Positions 16,283 to 24,927 of a stretch of 64,000 nucleotides of DNA are shown piece after piece. The stretch's first letter is position 1; each line of letters opens with the position of its first letter. Position numbers and translations under genes: made by a program. The stretch spans positions 2,480,001 to 2,544,000 of the forward strand of contig NZ_CP165734.1 in NCBI RefSeq assembly GCF_041200145.1. The letters are read 5' to 3'. This DNA is from Bradyrhizobium sp. LLZ17 (GTDB taxonomy: Bacteria > Pseudomonadota > Alphaproteobacteria > Rhizobiales > Xanthobacteraceae). The notes beneath the pieces were generated by a model. It saw only the letters and a program-made list of their open reading frames with translations. It searched no databases and was not told the DNA's origin.

Positions 16283-16921
16283 ATGCGCATCGCCCTGATC
16301 CACGCCCTCAAGCACTCCATCGCGCCGATCGAGGCTGCGTTCGCAACAGCCTGGCCGCAGGCGCGGCTGATGAACCTGCTTGATGACAGCCTGTCGGCGG
16401 ATCTGGCGCGGGACGGCGCGCTTGCCGGCGCCATGACCGAGCGCTTTCTCGCACTCGGCGATTATGCGGTCGCGACGGGCGCGGACGCGATCCTGTTCAC
16501 CTGCTCGGCGTTCGGTCCCTGCATTGAGGCGGTCGCGGCCGCGCATGCGCCGATGCCGGTGCTGAAGCCGAACGAGGCCATGATCGAGCAGGCCGTGACG
16601 ATGGGCAAGCGGATCGGCCTGCTCTCGACCTTCCCGCCGACGCTGGTGTCGATGCCGCCGGAATTTCCCGCCTCCGTCGAGGTCGTGCCGAAACTTGCCG
16701 ACGGCGCGCTGGCGGCGCTCGATCGTGGCGACCGCGCCACACATGACCGGTTGATTGCGGAAGCGTCGAAGGAGTTGCGCGATTGCGACGTCGTCGCGCT
16801 CGCGCAATTCAGCATCGCGGCAACCGCGCCGCTGGTTGCGGAGGCGACCGGCCGCCCCGTCGTGACCACGCCGGACAGCGCAGTGCAAAAGCTGATGAAG
16901 CTTCTCGCAACGAAGCCCTAA
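16283..16921 (+). CDS. Aspartate/glutamate racemase-superfamily protein with one catalytic-type cysteine
   Basis: The 212-residue protein has the Asp/Glu/hydantoin racemase fold: MRIALIHALKHSIAPIE at the N-terminus and the first cysteine motif AILFTCSAFGPC (C74, second Cys C80). The second catalytic motif, normally around GCTH, reads VVALAQFSIAA (Q175-S177), so the second cysteine is missing. Two-base racemisation needs both cysteines, whereas decarboxylases and isomerases of the superfamily manage with one. It ends the aapJ arm and overlaps the convergent tetR gene by 4 bp. A role in metabolising the imported amino acid or a derived acid is likely, but the reaction may not be racemisation. 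Confidence 0.8.
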   Translation: MRIALIHALKHSIAPIEAAFATAWPQARLMNLLDDSLSADLARDGALAGAMTERFLALGDYAVATGADAILFTCSAFGPCIEAVAAAHAPMPVLKPNEAMIEQAVTMGKRIGLLSTFPPTLVSMPPEFPASVEVVPKLADGALAALDRGDRATHDRLIAEASKELRDCDVVALAQFSIAATAPLVAEATGRPVVTTPDSAVQKLMKLLATKP

Positions 16922-17565
16922 GCGCGAGCCTTTGCCTTACGGCGCGCGTTCTTGATCGCAACCGCCAGCGCCGTCTTCGTCTCATTGACGAAATCCTCGA
17001 CCAGCTCCTCGCGCGTGGCATGCGCGGCCTCGCCGGTGAACAGGCCCTGCTCGGCCAACGTCACCACGCCATGCAAGGCCGCCCAGATCTTGAGCGCGTG
17101 CCGCTCACGCAGATAACCGACCGCCGGCGCCTCCAGCGCCTCGATCACCAGCGCGAAGGTCTCGCGTGTGGCCTCGTGCAGCTCGCTGTCCTTGGCCGCG
17201 CACGAGACCGTGCGCGAGGCGAACATCAACCGGTAGATGCCGTTGCGCCGCAGCCCGAACTCGAGCGTCGCTTGCGCCAGTCGCGACAATTTTGACTGCT
17301 TCGACGGCTTCGCCATCGCCTCCCGCAAAATCGTGCTGAGTTGCCGGAAGGCGTGCGCGGTCACCGCCGCAAGCAAAGCCTCGCGGTCGGCGAAATGCCG
17401 GTATGGCGCCGGCTGCGAGACACCGAGCTGCTTTGCCAGTGCCTTGATGCTGATCGCCTCCGCCCCGCCCTGCTCGGCCTCGCGCAGCGCGGCCTTGATC
17501 AGGGCGTCGCGGAGATCGCCATGGTGGTAACTGTGCTGCGGCTTGCGGGCAAGTTGTGAGCGCAT
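16918..17565 (-). CDS. TetR/AcrR-family transcriptional regulator
   Basis: The 215-residue regulator has an N-terminal helix-turn-helix (SIKALAKQLGVSQPAPYRHF, about residues 40-60) and an all-helical ligand domain of the TetR_C_33/WHG type. It is divergent from the ferredoxin-P450 operon. The intervening region holds a good promoter flanked by two copies of AGCCTATAAsTT, making it the likely repressor of that operon and of itself. The inducer would be the P450 substrate or a related lipophilic compound, by analogy with other P450-linked TetR proteins. Confidence 0.9.
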   Translation of the reverse strand: MRSQLARKPQHSYHHGDLRDALIKAALREAEQGGAEAISIKALAKQLGVSQPAPYRHFADREALLAAVTAHAFRQLSTILREAMAKPSKQSKLSRLAQATLEFGLRRNGIYRLMFASRTVSCAAKDSELHEATRETFALVIEALEAPAVGYLRERHALKIWAALHGVVTLAEQGLFTGEAAHATREELVEDFVNETKTALAVAIKNARRKAKARA

Positions 17566-17574
17566 GTTGCGCTG

Positions 17575-17633
17575 AGCCTATAAGTTTGCGCTTGACAGGG
17601 AAAGCCTGCCGCGAATGTAATAGCCTATAACTT
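17575..17633 (+). promoter_or_regulatory. Promoter of the ferredoxin-P450 operon with flanking repeat operators
   Basis: TTGACA at 17592-17597 and TGTAAT at 17616-17621, 18 bp apart, form a near-consensus sigma-70 promoter directed to the ferredoxin gene. AGCCTATAAGTT (17575-17586) and AGCCTATAACTT (17622-17633) are direct repeats differing at one base. They lie just upstream of the -35 and just downstream of the -10, which is ideal for repression. The divergent TetR protein is the natural candidate to bind them. Confidence 0.65.
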
Positions 17634-17718
17634 AAAGCGGCGGCAAATGCCGCCGATAAAATTTGACAAGAGGAAGCGCGACGTCCTCCGGACCGCGCGC
17701 ACGACCAGGGAAGCCGCA

Positions 17719-17928
17719 ATGACACAGCGACTGAGGGTTCGCGTCGATCCCGACAAATGCCAGGGCCATGCACGCTGCAAGGCGCTCGCGCCCGAGCTGT
17801 TCGAGCTGGACGAATACGGCAACGCCCACGAGGCCGGAGACGGCACGGTTCCACCGGGCCTCGAAGACAAGGCCTGGCTCGCCAAGTCCAACTGTCCGGA
17901 AATCGCAATCGATGTGATCGAGGAGTAG
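17719..17928 (+). CDS. P450-associated ferredoxin with a His in the cluster motif
   Basis: This small 69-residue acidic ferredoxin donates electrons to the cytochrome P450 encoded next. The cluster motif is C14-QG-H17-AR-C20 with the distal C59-P, so the position that is Cys in a 4Fe-4S ferredoxin is His here. Such ferredoxins normally carry a 3Fe-4S or unusual 4Fe-4S centre. The start at 17719 is chosen because AGGGAAG precedes it and the protein then starts like its family; an upstream in-frame ATG at 17647 would add a basic leader. The gap to the P450 is 57 bp. No ferredoxin reductase gene is nearby. Confidence 0.88.
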   Translation: MTQRLRVRVDPDKCQGHARCKALAPELFELDEYGNAHEAGDGTVPPGLEDKAWLAKSNCPEIAIDVIEE

Positions 17929-17985
17929 CGCGGCTTCTGCCCGTCTACGTGCCTTCAGCGAACACGAGCTTCAAGGGATTCCGAG

Positions 17986-19206
17986 ATGTCCGACGTCAGC
18001 CAACCTGCCGCCCATCCCCCCGTGACGGACTGGGTCAACGATTTCGACCACACCGATCCGCAATGGACCGAAGACCCCTTCCCCATTTGGGAGGAACTGC
18101 GCGCCGCGAGCCCGGTCGTGCGCACCGAACGCTTTCTCGGCTGCTACATGCCGACGACCTATGAGGCGGTGCGGGAGATCGCCAATGACACCGAGCATTT
18201 CTCGTCGCGCCGCATCATCGTCCGGGACGTGCGGCCCGAGGTGACGCAGAACGCGGCCCCGCCGATCACTTCCGATCCGCCCGTGCACAAGCCGGCCAAG
18301 CAATTGCTGCTGCCGCCGTTCACGCCGGATGCGATGAAGAAGCTCGAGCCGCGCGTGCGCGCCATCTGCAACGAATTAATCGACGGCTTCATCGCCGATG
18401 GGAGGATCGATGCAGCCGCGTGCTACACCAAGCACATCCCGGTGCGCGCGATCGCCCACATGCTCGGCATCCCCGAGAGCGACAGCGATCTTTTCATCAA
18501 GTGGATCCACATGATCCTGGAACTCGGCATCAAGGACGAGAGCAGGCTGCTCGAGGCGGTGCACGAGATGAGCGACTATTTCAGGGCTCATATCGAGGAG
18601 CGCAGGAAGAAGCCGACCGACGATCTCATTTCCTATCTGATGAATGCCAAGGGCAAAGACGGCCAGCCGCTGGAGGAAGCCCACGTGCTGGGCTCGCTGC
18701 GCCTGCTGCTGATTGCCGGCATCGACACCACCTGGAGCGCGATCGGCTCCTCGCTCTGGCACCTCGCCCGGACGCCGGCCGACCGCGAGCGCCTGATCGC
18801 CGAACCCGGGCTGATCCCCACGGCCGTGGAGGAACTCCTGCGCGCCTATTCGCCGGTGACGATGGCGCGCGAGGTGGTCAAGGAGACCACGGTCTCGGGT
18901 TGCCCCGTCAAGCCGGGCAATATGGTGCTGCTGTCCTTCCCGGCCGCCAATCGCGATCCAAAGATGTTTCCGGATGCCGACAAGGTCGTCATCGACCGGC
19001 GGGAAAACCGCCACGCGGCCTTCGGCCTTGGCATCCACCGCTGTGTCGGTTCCAACCTGGCGCGGATGGAAATGCAGGTCGCGCTGGAGGAATGGCTGAA
19101 GCGGATTCCGGACTTTCGGCTCGACCCGGCAGGCACCGTAACCTGGTCACAGGGCACGGTCAGGGGCCCCCGCCAGTTGCCATTTTTGCTCGGAAAGGCG
19201 ATGTAG
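17986..19206 (+). CDS. Cytochrome P450 (class I, bacterial)
   Basis: The 406-residue soluble P450 lacks a membrane anchor. Diagnostic parts are the I-helix LLIAGIDTTWSAIGSS (oxygen activation Thr), the K-helix ExxR in VEELLRAYS, and the heme-binding loop AFGLGIHRCVGSNLARME with proximal Cys353. AAGGGA precedes the ATG. It is the second gene of the TetR-controlled operon after its ferredoxin and before an MHS transporter and a molybdoenzyme. Substrate and CYP family cannot be named safely. A small lipophilic or organic acid is plausible given the adjacent transporter. Confidence 0.93.
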   Translation: MSDVSQPAAHPPVTDWVNDFDHTDPQWTEDPFPIWEELRAASPVVRTERFLGCYMPTTYEAVREIANDTEHFSSRRIIVRDVRPEVTQNAAPPITSDPPVHKPAKQLLLPPFTPDAMKKLEPRVRAICNELIDGFIADGRIDAAACYTKHIPVRAIAHMLGIPESDSDLFIKWIHMILELGIKDESRLLEAVHEMSDYFRAHIEERRKKPTDDLISYLMNAKGKDGQPLEEAHVLGSLRLLLIAGIDTTWSAIGSSLWHLARTPADRERLIAEPGLIPTAVEELLRAYSPVTMAREVVKETTVSGCPVKPGNMVLLSFPAANRDPKMFPDADKVVIDRRENRHAAFGLGIHRCVGSNLARMEMQVALEEWLKRIPDFRLDPAGTVTWSQGTVRGPRQLPFLLGKAM

Positions 19207-19237
19207 GCTCCCAGAGATAATTCCATAGGGGGCGGAC

Positions 19238-20560
19238 GTGACAAAGCAGGCAATCAAACCGGCCTCCGAGCATTTTGACGTCGCCGATGCCCAGCGGCGG
19301 ATCAAGGCGATCCTGATCGGCTCGATCGGCAATCTCGTCGAATGGTATGACTTTTACGCCTATACGGCGTTCGCGCTCTATTTCGCCCCGGCCTTCTTCC
19401 CCGGCAGCGATCCCGTCGTGCAGCAATTGAACATCGCCGTGGTGTTCGCGGCGACCTTCCTGATGCGCCCGCTCGGCGGCTGGCTGTTCGGCTATATCGC
19501 CGATCATTACGGGCGGCGGATTTCGCTGACGCTGTCGGTCGTCTTCATGTGCTTCGGCTCGCTGATCATCGCGCTGACGCCGACCTATGCCACGATCGGC
19601 TTTGCCGCGCCGGTGATCCTGGCGCTGGCACGCGTCATCGAGGGCCTGAGCCTCGGCGGCGAGTATGGCGCCAGCGCCACCTATTTGAGCGAGGTCGCCG
19701 ATCCCAAGCATCGCGGCTTCTATTCGAGCTTTCAGTACGTCACGCTGATCGGCGGCCAGCTCACCGCGATTGTCGTGTTGCTGCTCCTGCAGAAGGTCTT
19801 CCTCACGCCGGAGGAGCTGAAGGCCTGGGGCTGGCGCATTCCGTTTGCGATCGGCGCAGCGCTCGCGATCTTCGCCGCGGTGATGCGGCGCGGCCTGCAC
19901 GAAACCGAGGCCTTCGAGGAAGCCAAGAAGGTCGTCAAGCCCACCGGCTCGATCACCAACCTGCTGAAATATCCGCGGGAGCTGCTGCTGGTGGTCGGCC
20001 TGACCGCGGGCGGCACCGCGGCGTTCTACACCTTCACCACCTACATGCAGACCTTCGTCAAACTCTCGGTCGGCCTGACCGAGGACCAGACCACCTTCGT
20101 GATCTTCGGCACGCTGGTCTTCGCGACGATCCTGCAACCGATCTATGGCGCGATCTCCGACAAGATCGGACGCAAGCCGCTTTTGATCTTTTTCGGCGTC
20201 GCCGGCACGCTCGCGACCGTGCCGCTGCTGATGACCTTGAAGGAGACCAAATCGCCGTTCATCGCGTTCGTCCTGATCTGCTGCGCTTGGCTGTTCGTCG
20301 CCGGCTACACCTCGATCAACGCGGTCGTGAAGGCCGAGCTGTTCCCGACCAATGTCCGTGCGCTCGGCGTCGGCCTGCCCTACGCGATCACGGTTTCGGT
20401 CTTCGGCGGCACCGCACCTGCGATCGCGCTCTATTTCAAGAGCATCGGGCACGAGGAGTGGTTCTACTTTTACCTCAGCAGCATCATCTGCCTGTCGCTG
20501 ATCATCTACTCGACGATGCGCGACACCAAGCATGCTTCCGCGATGCACCGCCACGAGTAG
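19238..20560 (+). CDS. MFS transporter, metabolite:H+ symporter (MHS) family
   Basis: The 440-residue transporter has twelve predicted hydrophobic segments and the MHS signatures IGNLVEWYDFYAYTAFALYF near the N-terminus, FGYIADHYGRRISLT between segments 2 and 3, and GEYGASATYLSEVA. The family includes alpha-ketoglutarate, citrate, proline/betaine and shikimate carriers, so a carboxylic acid is the likely cargo. It uses GTG at 19238 with AGGGGGCGGA just upstream. It lies 31 bp after the P450 and 3 bp before the molybdoenzyme, so all belong to one operon, and the cargo may be the P450 substrate. Confidence 0.92.
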   Translation: MTKQAIKPASEHFDVADAQRRIKAILIGSIGNLVEWYDFYAYTAFALYFAPAFFPGSDPVVQQLNIAVVFAATFLMRPLGGWLFGYIADHYGRRISLTLSVVFMCFGSLIIALTPTYATIGFAAPVILALARVIEGLSLGGEYGASATYLSEVADPKHRGFYSSFQYVTLIGGQLTAIVVLLLLQKVFLTPEELKAWGWRIPFAIGAALAIFAAVMRRGLHETEAFEEAKKVVKPTGSITNLLKYPRELLLVVGLTAGGTAAFYTFTTYMQTFVKLSVGLTEDQTTFVIFGTLVFATILQPIYGAISDKIGRKPLLIFFGVAGTLATVPLLMTLKETKSPFIAFVLICCAWLFVAGYTSINAVVKAELFPTNVRALGVGLPYAITVSVFGGTAPAIALYFKSIGHEEWFYFYLSSIICLSLIIYSTMRDTKHASAMHRHE

Positions 20561-20563
20561 GCC

Positions 20564-21229
20564 ATGGCCGACGACAACGAGCCGCCATCCGACAGCAAGC
20601 TGACGCGCACCAAGGAAAAATGGGCGCGCGAGGGGCGCTTCCTCACGGGCCGGATCACGCGCTCTGAGGACCAGCGGCTGCCGCCCGGCCAGCATCTCAC
20701 CAAGGACTGGCCCGTGCTCGATCTCGGCGTCGTGCCGCCGGTCTCGCGCGAGCGCTGGCGGCTCGACGTCTATGGCGCGATCGAGAACCCCCTATTCTGG
20801 ACCTACGCCGAGTTCGCCGCGCAGAAGCAGACGCAGTTCACCTCGGACATCCACTGCGTCACGACCTGGTCGCGCTACGACAACCAGTGGGAAGGGCTCG
20901 CCACGCGTGACCTGCTCGCGGCCTGCCAGCCGCGCGACGACGCGCGCTTCGTGGTGCTGCATTCCTTTGACGGCTACACCACCAATCTTGCGCTGGAAGA
21001 TTTCGCTGCCGAGGACGCGCTACTCGCACATAGCTGGTCTGGCAAGCCGCTGACCGAAGAACATGGCGGCCCGGTGCGGCTGGTCGTGCCACATCTGTAT
21101 TTCTGGAAGAGTGCCAAATGGCTCCAGGCCATCGAGTTCCTGGCCGACGATGCGCCGGGCTTCTGGGAAGTCCGCGGTTATCATAACCGCGGCGATCCCT
21201 GGGCTGAACAGCGCTACTCCGGCGACTAG
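20564..21229 (+). CDS. Sulfite oxidase-like molybdopterin-dependent oxidoreductase
   Basis: The 221-residue soluble protein consists of the oxidoreductase molybdopterin domain of the sulfite oxidase family, without heme or dimerisation domain. The Mo-ligating cysteine is C98 in SDIHCVTTW, followed by WEGLATRDLL and VVPHLYFWKSAKWLQ. No Tat signal is visible, which differs from periplasmic MsrP/YedY proteins. It follows the MHS transporter with only 3 bp between stop and start. Members of this subgroup have no firmly known substrate. A link to the P450 operon may be accidental or may involve an S- or N-oxide product. Confidence 0.88.
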   Translation: MADDNEPPSDSKLTRTKEKWAREGRFLTGRITRSEDQRLPPGQHLTKDWPVLDLGVVPPVSRERWRLDVYGAIENPLFWTYAEFAAQKQTQFTSDIHCVTTWSRYDNQWEGLATRDLLAACQPRDDARFVVLHSFDGYTTNLALEDFAAEDALLAHSWSGKPLTEEHGGPVRLVVPHLYFWKSAKWLQAIEFLADDAPGFWEVRGYHNRGDPWAEQRYSGD

Positions 21230-21255
21230 GATTCAAACAAGAACGGGGGAAGCCC

Positions 21256-22479
21256 ATGCCCACCGAACGCTTTCAGTTCACCGGCGAAGGCGGCCATCAG
21301 CTTTCGGCCGCGCTCGAGCTGCCGGACGGTGAACCCGCGGCCTTCGCGTTGTTCGCGCACTGCTTCACCTGCGGCAAGGACACGCTGGCGGCCAAGCGCA
21401 TCTCGGTCGCGCTCACCGCCAAGGGCATCGCGGTGCTGAGGTTCGACTTCACCGGGCTCGGCTCCAGCGAAGGCGATTTCGCTAACTCGACGTTCTCCTC
21501 CAACGTCGCCGATCTCGTACACGCGGCCGATCATCTGCGCGCGACCCGCACGGCGCCGTCGATCCTGATCGGCCATAGCCTCGGAGGCGCCGCGATCCTT
21601 GCGGCTGCCGGTCAAATTCCTGAAGCCAAGGCGGTTGCGACCATCGCGGCCCCATCCGATCCCGCCCATGTCACCGGCCTGTTCAAACAACATATCGACG
21701 ACATCCGTACGCTGGGTGAGATCGAAGTCTCGCTTGCAGGGCGTCCGTTCCGGATCAAGCGCGAGTTCCTCGACGACATCGGCGAGCACGAGCTGATCAA
21801 GGACGTCACCGGTCTGCATAAGGCGCTGCTGGTGATGCATTCACCGGTCGACGATACCGTCGGCATCGACAATGCGACCAAGCTGTTCGTGTCGGCCAGG
21901 CATCCCAAGAGCTTCGTCTCGCTCGACCACGCCGATCATCTGCTGACGAAGCCGGCCGACGCACTCTACGCCGCCGACGTCATCACCGCCTGGGCGAGCC
22001 GTTACATCGAGGCGGCCAAACCCGCGAAGGCGATCGATCTCCCTGAGGCACCGCGCCTGGTCGTGGTCCAGGAGACCCGCAAGAGCAAATTCAACCAGAT
22101 CATCTCGGTCGGTCCGCATCGCCTGACAGCGGACGAGCCGGTCGCCGCCGGCGGCGAGGATGCCGGCCCGGGTCCCTACGATTTCCTGCTTGCGGGTCTC
22201 GGTGCCTGCACCTCCATGACCATGCGCCTCTATGCCGATCGAAAATCGCTTCCGCTCGACCGTGTCACGGTCACACTGAAGCACTCAAAGATCCACGCAA
22301 AGGACTGCGACGAGTGCGAAACGCGCGAGGGCATGCTCGACCAGATCGAACGCAATATCGCGATGGACGGCGGGCTCGATGCCGAGCAGCGCAAGAAACT
22401 GCTGGAGATCGCCGACAAGTGCCCCGTGCACCGCACGCTGACCTCGGAGATCCGCATCGTGACGAAGGCGGTGGAGTAG
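21256..22479 (+). CDS. Fusion of alpha/beta hydrolase and OsmC-family protein
   Basis: This 407-residue bifunctional protein has a hydrolase part in residues 1 to about 255, with nucleophile elbow ILIGHSLGGAAILAA and a C-terminal DHLL-type His. The OsmC/Ohr domain occupies about 270-407, with the peroxidatic Cys in LLAGLGACTSMTMRLYA and the second Cys in IADKCPVHRTL. OsmC proteins reduce organic hydroperoxides with thiols. The hydrolase part may cleave a peroxy-ester or thioester. GGGGGAAG precedes the ATG at 21256. It is the last gene of the P450 operon, where peroxide protection would make sense. Confidence 0.92.
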   Translation: MPTERFQFTGEGGHQLSAALELPDGEPAAFALFAHCFTCGKDTLAAKRISVALTAKGIAVLRFDFTGLGSSEGDFANSTFSSNVADLVHAADHLRATRTAPSILIGHSLGGAAILAAAGQIPEAKAVATIAAPSDPAHVTGLFKQHIDDIRTLGEIEVSLAGRPFRIKREFLDDIGEHELIKDVTGLHKALLVMHSPVDDTVGIDNATKLFVSARHPKSFVSLDHADHLLTKPADALYAADVITAWASRYIEAAKPAKAIDLPEAPRLVVVQETRKSKFNQIISVGPHRLTADEPVAAGGEDAGPGPYDFLLAGLGACTSMTMRLYADRKSLPLDRVTVTLKHSKIHAKDCDECETREGMLDQIERNIAMDGGLDAEQRKKLLEIADKCPVHRTLTSEIRIVTKAVE

Positions 22480-22483
22480 CGCG

Positions 22484-23943
22484 CTAGAAGCACGACGCCA
22501 TCGTCCGCACCGCGGCACTGATTTCATTGTCGCGCCACGCCGCAAAGCCAAGCAGTAGGCCATGATCGCGCGGTGGGCCGAGCGCCAGACTGGACAAGGC
22601 TCGCGTTTCAACGCCCGCGGCGACCAACCGTTTCACAGCCGCTTGATCCGCCGCGCTCCGTTTAAGACGCGCAACAAGCTGAATGCCGCCGGAGGGGATC
22701 TCGACCGAGAGGACACCGCCCAAATGGCGCTGCAGTTGCTCGACGAGATGATCGCGGCGGGCATGATAGAGCCGGCGCACTCGGCGCAGGTGCGCCAGGA
22801 AATGCCCGTCGGCAATGAACTCGGCCAGCGCCTCCTGGATGTGGCTGGAAGCGATCAACCCGATGTGCCGCTGCGCGATTTCCAGGGTGCTGACCAACGC
22901 AGCCGGCACGACGAGATAGCCAAGCCGGATATCCGACGTCATCGCCTTCGAGAAGGTGCCGACGTAGAATGTGCGGCCATGGGCATCGAGCCCCTGCAGG
23001 GACGGCACCGGGCGATTATCATAGTGGAATTCTCCGTCGTAGTCGTCCTCCACGATCCAGGTCTTTCCGGGCCTGCTAAGCGCCAGAAATTCAGTGCGGC
23101 GCGCGAGAGACATCAGCCGTCCGGTGGGATGCTGATGCGACGGCGTCATGAAGATGAGCTTTGGCGCGGCTAATCCCGGCATCCGCCGCATTCCCTGTTC
23201 ATCCAGCATCACGCCTGTCACGCGGGCGCCGGACGTGCGGAAAGCAGCCGCGGCACCGGGATAGCCGGGATCCTCGACCCAGACCTCGTCACCGGGCAAG
23301 ATGAGCACAGCTGCGATCAAGCTCAGCGCAGCCTGTGCACTCGGCAGGATCATGATCTGGCCCGCCGTCGCACGAACACCCCTACTGGTCGCGAGATAAA
23401 GCGCGAGCGCCTCGCGCAGGCGTGTGCGGTTGACCGGACCAAGCTCGCGCTGCGCCGCGCGCAGGGCGCTGCGGCGCAGGCAGCGCGCCCAGACCTCGTT
23501 CGGAAACTCCCTGAAATCGCCATGCCCCGGCCGCAGCGGCTTTAGCGGAGCCTGATAGGACATCGGCCAGTCAGTCTTCTTGAGCTTCGAAGCCCAAGGT
23601 GAGAACTGCGGCTTGGAGGAACGGACGCTCGTAGCCGCGCCCGCCTGCTCGATGCGCTCATTGCCGTCGATCGTCACCCGAGGACGACGGCCATGCGACG
23701 CCTCGAGATATCCCTCCGCGGCGAGCTGCTCGAACGCATAGGTAACGGTGTTGCGGGAAACGCCGAGATCGCTGGCAAGCCGTCGGCTCGATGGCAATGC
23801 ACAGCCTCTGCCAATACGACCGGCCGCGATCAGACCCGAAGCTGGCTCGTCAGTTGATCCACCAGTCCCTCATCGCCAGCGCGCTTAAGGTCGATCAGGG
23901 CAGAAATCATCGCCTCGGAAACTGGCACCTTAATGTTCTCCAA
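22484..23943 (-). pseudogene. MocR-type (GntR-aminotransferase) regulator with one single-base deletion
   Basis: The main frame covers the end of the winged helix (LPSSRRLASDLGVSRNTVTY) and the complete class I aminotransferase-like domain, with PLP lysine in YVGTFSKAMTSD. The missing N-terminus lies upstream in another frame (SQLRV, then a stop). Inserting one C between 23833 and 23834, read as G on this strand, gives SQLRVLIAAGRIGRGCALPS and joins the two. The start is taken as TTG at 23943 because GAAGGAG lies 7 bp before it, giving 486 residues, normal for MocR. It is divergent from an EamA exporter gene, the usual MocR target. Sequencing error and real decay both remain possible. Confidence 0.82.
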
Positions 23944-23965
23944 TCTGGCACTCCTTCAGGTGCCA
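23923..23965. promoter_or_regulatory. TGGCAC repeats between mocR and eamA, probable MocR operator
   Basis: TGGCAC occurs at 23923-23928 and 23946-23951, 23 bp apart start to start, and its complement GTGCCA at 23960-23965. The last two form a dyad with an 8-bp spacer. MocR/PdxR-type proteins commonly bind paired direct repeats about two helix turns apart in the gap with the divergent target gene. The first repeat would fall inside mocR if TTG at 23943 is the start, so the start and the site should be judged together. Confidence 0.5.
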
Positions 23966-24010
23966 ATCCGGATGCTATCCACTGCATCGGACTGCTTCAA
24001 GGATGTTGCG

Positions 24011-24927
24011 ATGAACCCTTCCATGTCTCCCCGCGCGGCAATCGGGCTGTTTCTCATCGTCGTGCTGGCCTGGGGCGTGAACTGGTCCGTGACGAAGCAG
24101 CTCGTTCAGTTCCTCCCGCCACTGTGGACTTCGGCGATCCGGAGCTGGATCGCCCTAGCTGCATTGTTCGTGATCCTCCGACTGAGCAACAATCTGGTGA
24201 TTCCGGAGCGGCGCGACATTCCTGTGGTCCTGAGCGTGGCGCTGCTGCACATGACGGTGTTCTCGGTCCTGGTTGCGGCGGGTGTGCGCTTCCTGCCTGC
24301 GAGCAAGGCTATCGTGCTCGGCTACACCACGCCGCTCTGGGTCGCGATCGCCGCGCCTCTGCTCGGGAAAGATACGCTGACCGCGCCAAAGCTCGCCGGC
24401 GCCCTGCTCGGGCTGATCGGCCTTGCCGTGATCCTGAACCCGGCATCGATTGACTGGACCAATACCAACGTCGTGCTCGGCGCCGGCATGGTCATCCTGG
24501 CCGCGATCTCCTGGGCTGCGAACATCATCTATATCCGCGCGCACCGTTGGATCGCGTCGCCCCTTCAGCTTCTGATCTGGCAGGTGCTCGTCGCAACGAT
24601 CGTGCTGACTGGATCGGCGGCGGTCACACATGGCTTACCGCACGCAGAATGGTCGTGGAGACTCGTGTTGCTGTTTCTGTATTCCGGCCTGATCGGGACG
24701 GCGCTGGCCTATTGGGCGATGTCGATGGTCAACAAGAGCATCTCGGCGCTGACGACTTCGCTCGGCACCACCGGCACGCCCTCGTCGGTATCGCCAGCGC
24801 CGCGATCCTGCTCGGTGAGCCCATCGATATGAGCCTCGTGATCGCGGCCGGGCTGATTGTCGCCGGCATCGGTCTTGCGACATTGGGGGACCGCCTGCTG
24901 CGCACTCAGGCCGTCGCTAAGGGTTGA
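24011..24927 (+). pseudogene. EamA/DMT-family transporter with one single-base deletion
   Basis: The start at 24011 (AAGGA upstream) opens a ten-segment drug/metabolite exporter of the EamA family with two EamA repeats: ports such as VVLAWGVNWSVTKQLV and, later, YSGLIGTALAYWAMSMVNK. After TTSLGTTGTP the frame is lost. Adding one C to the CCC run at 24779-24781 restores LVGIASAAILLGEPIDMS and the usual C-terminus ending at 24927, for 305 residues in total. The gene is divergent from mocR and overlaps the convergent YeeE gene by 22 bp. If the deletion is real, the last two membrane segments are lost and the exporter is probably dead. Confidence 0.85.
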
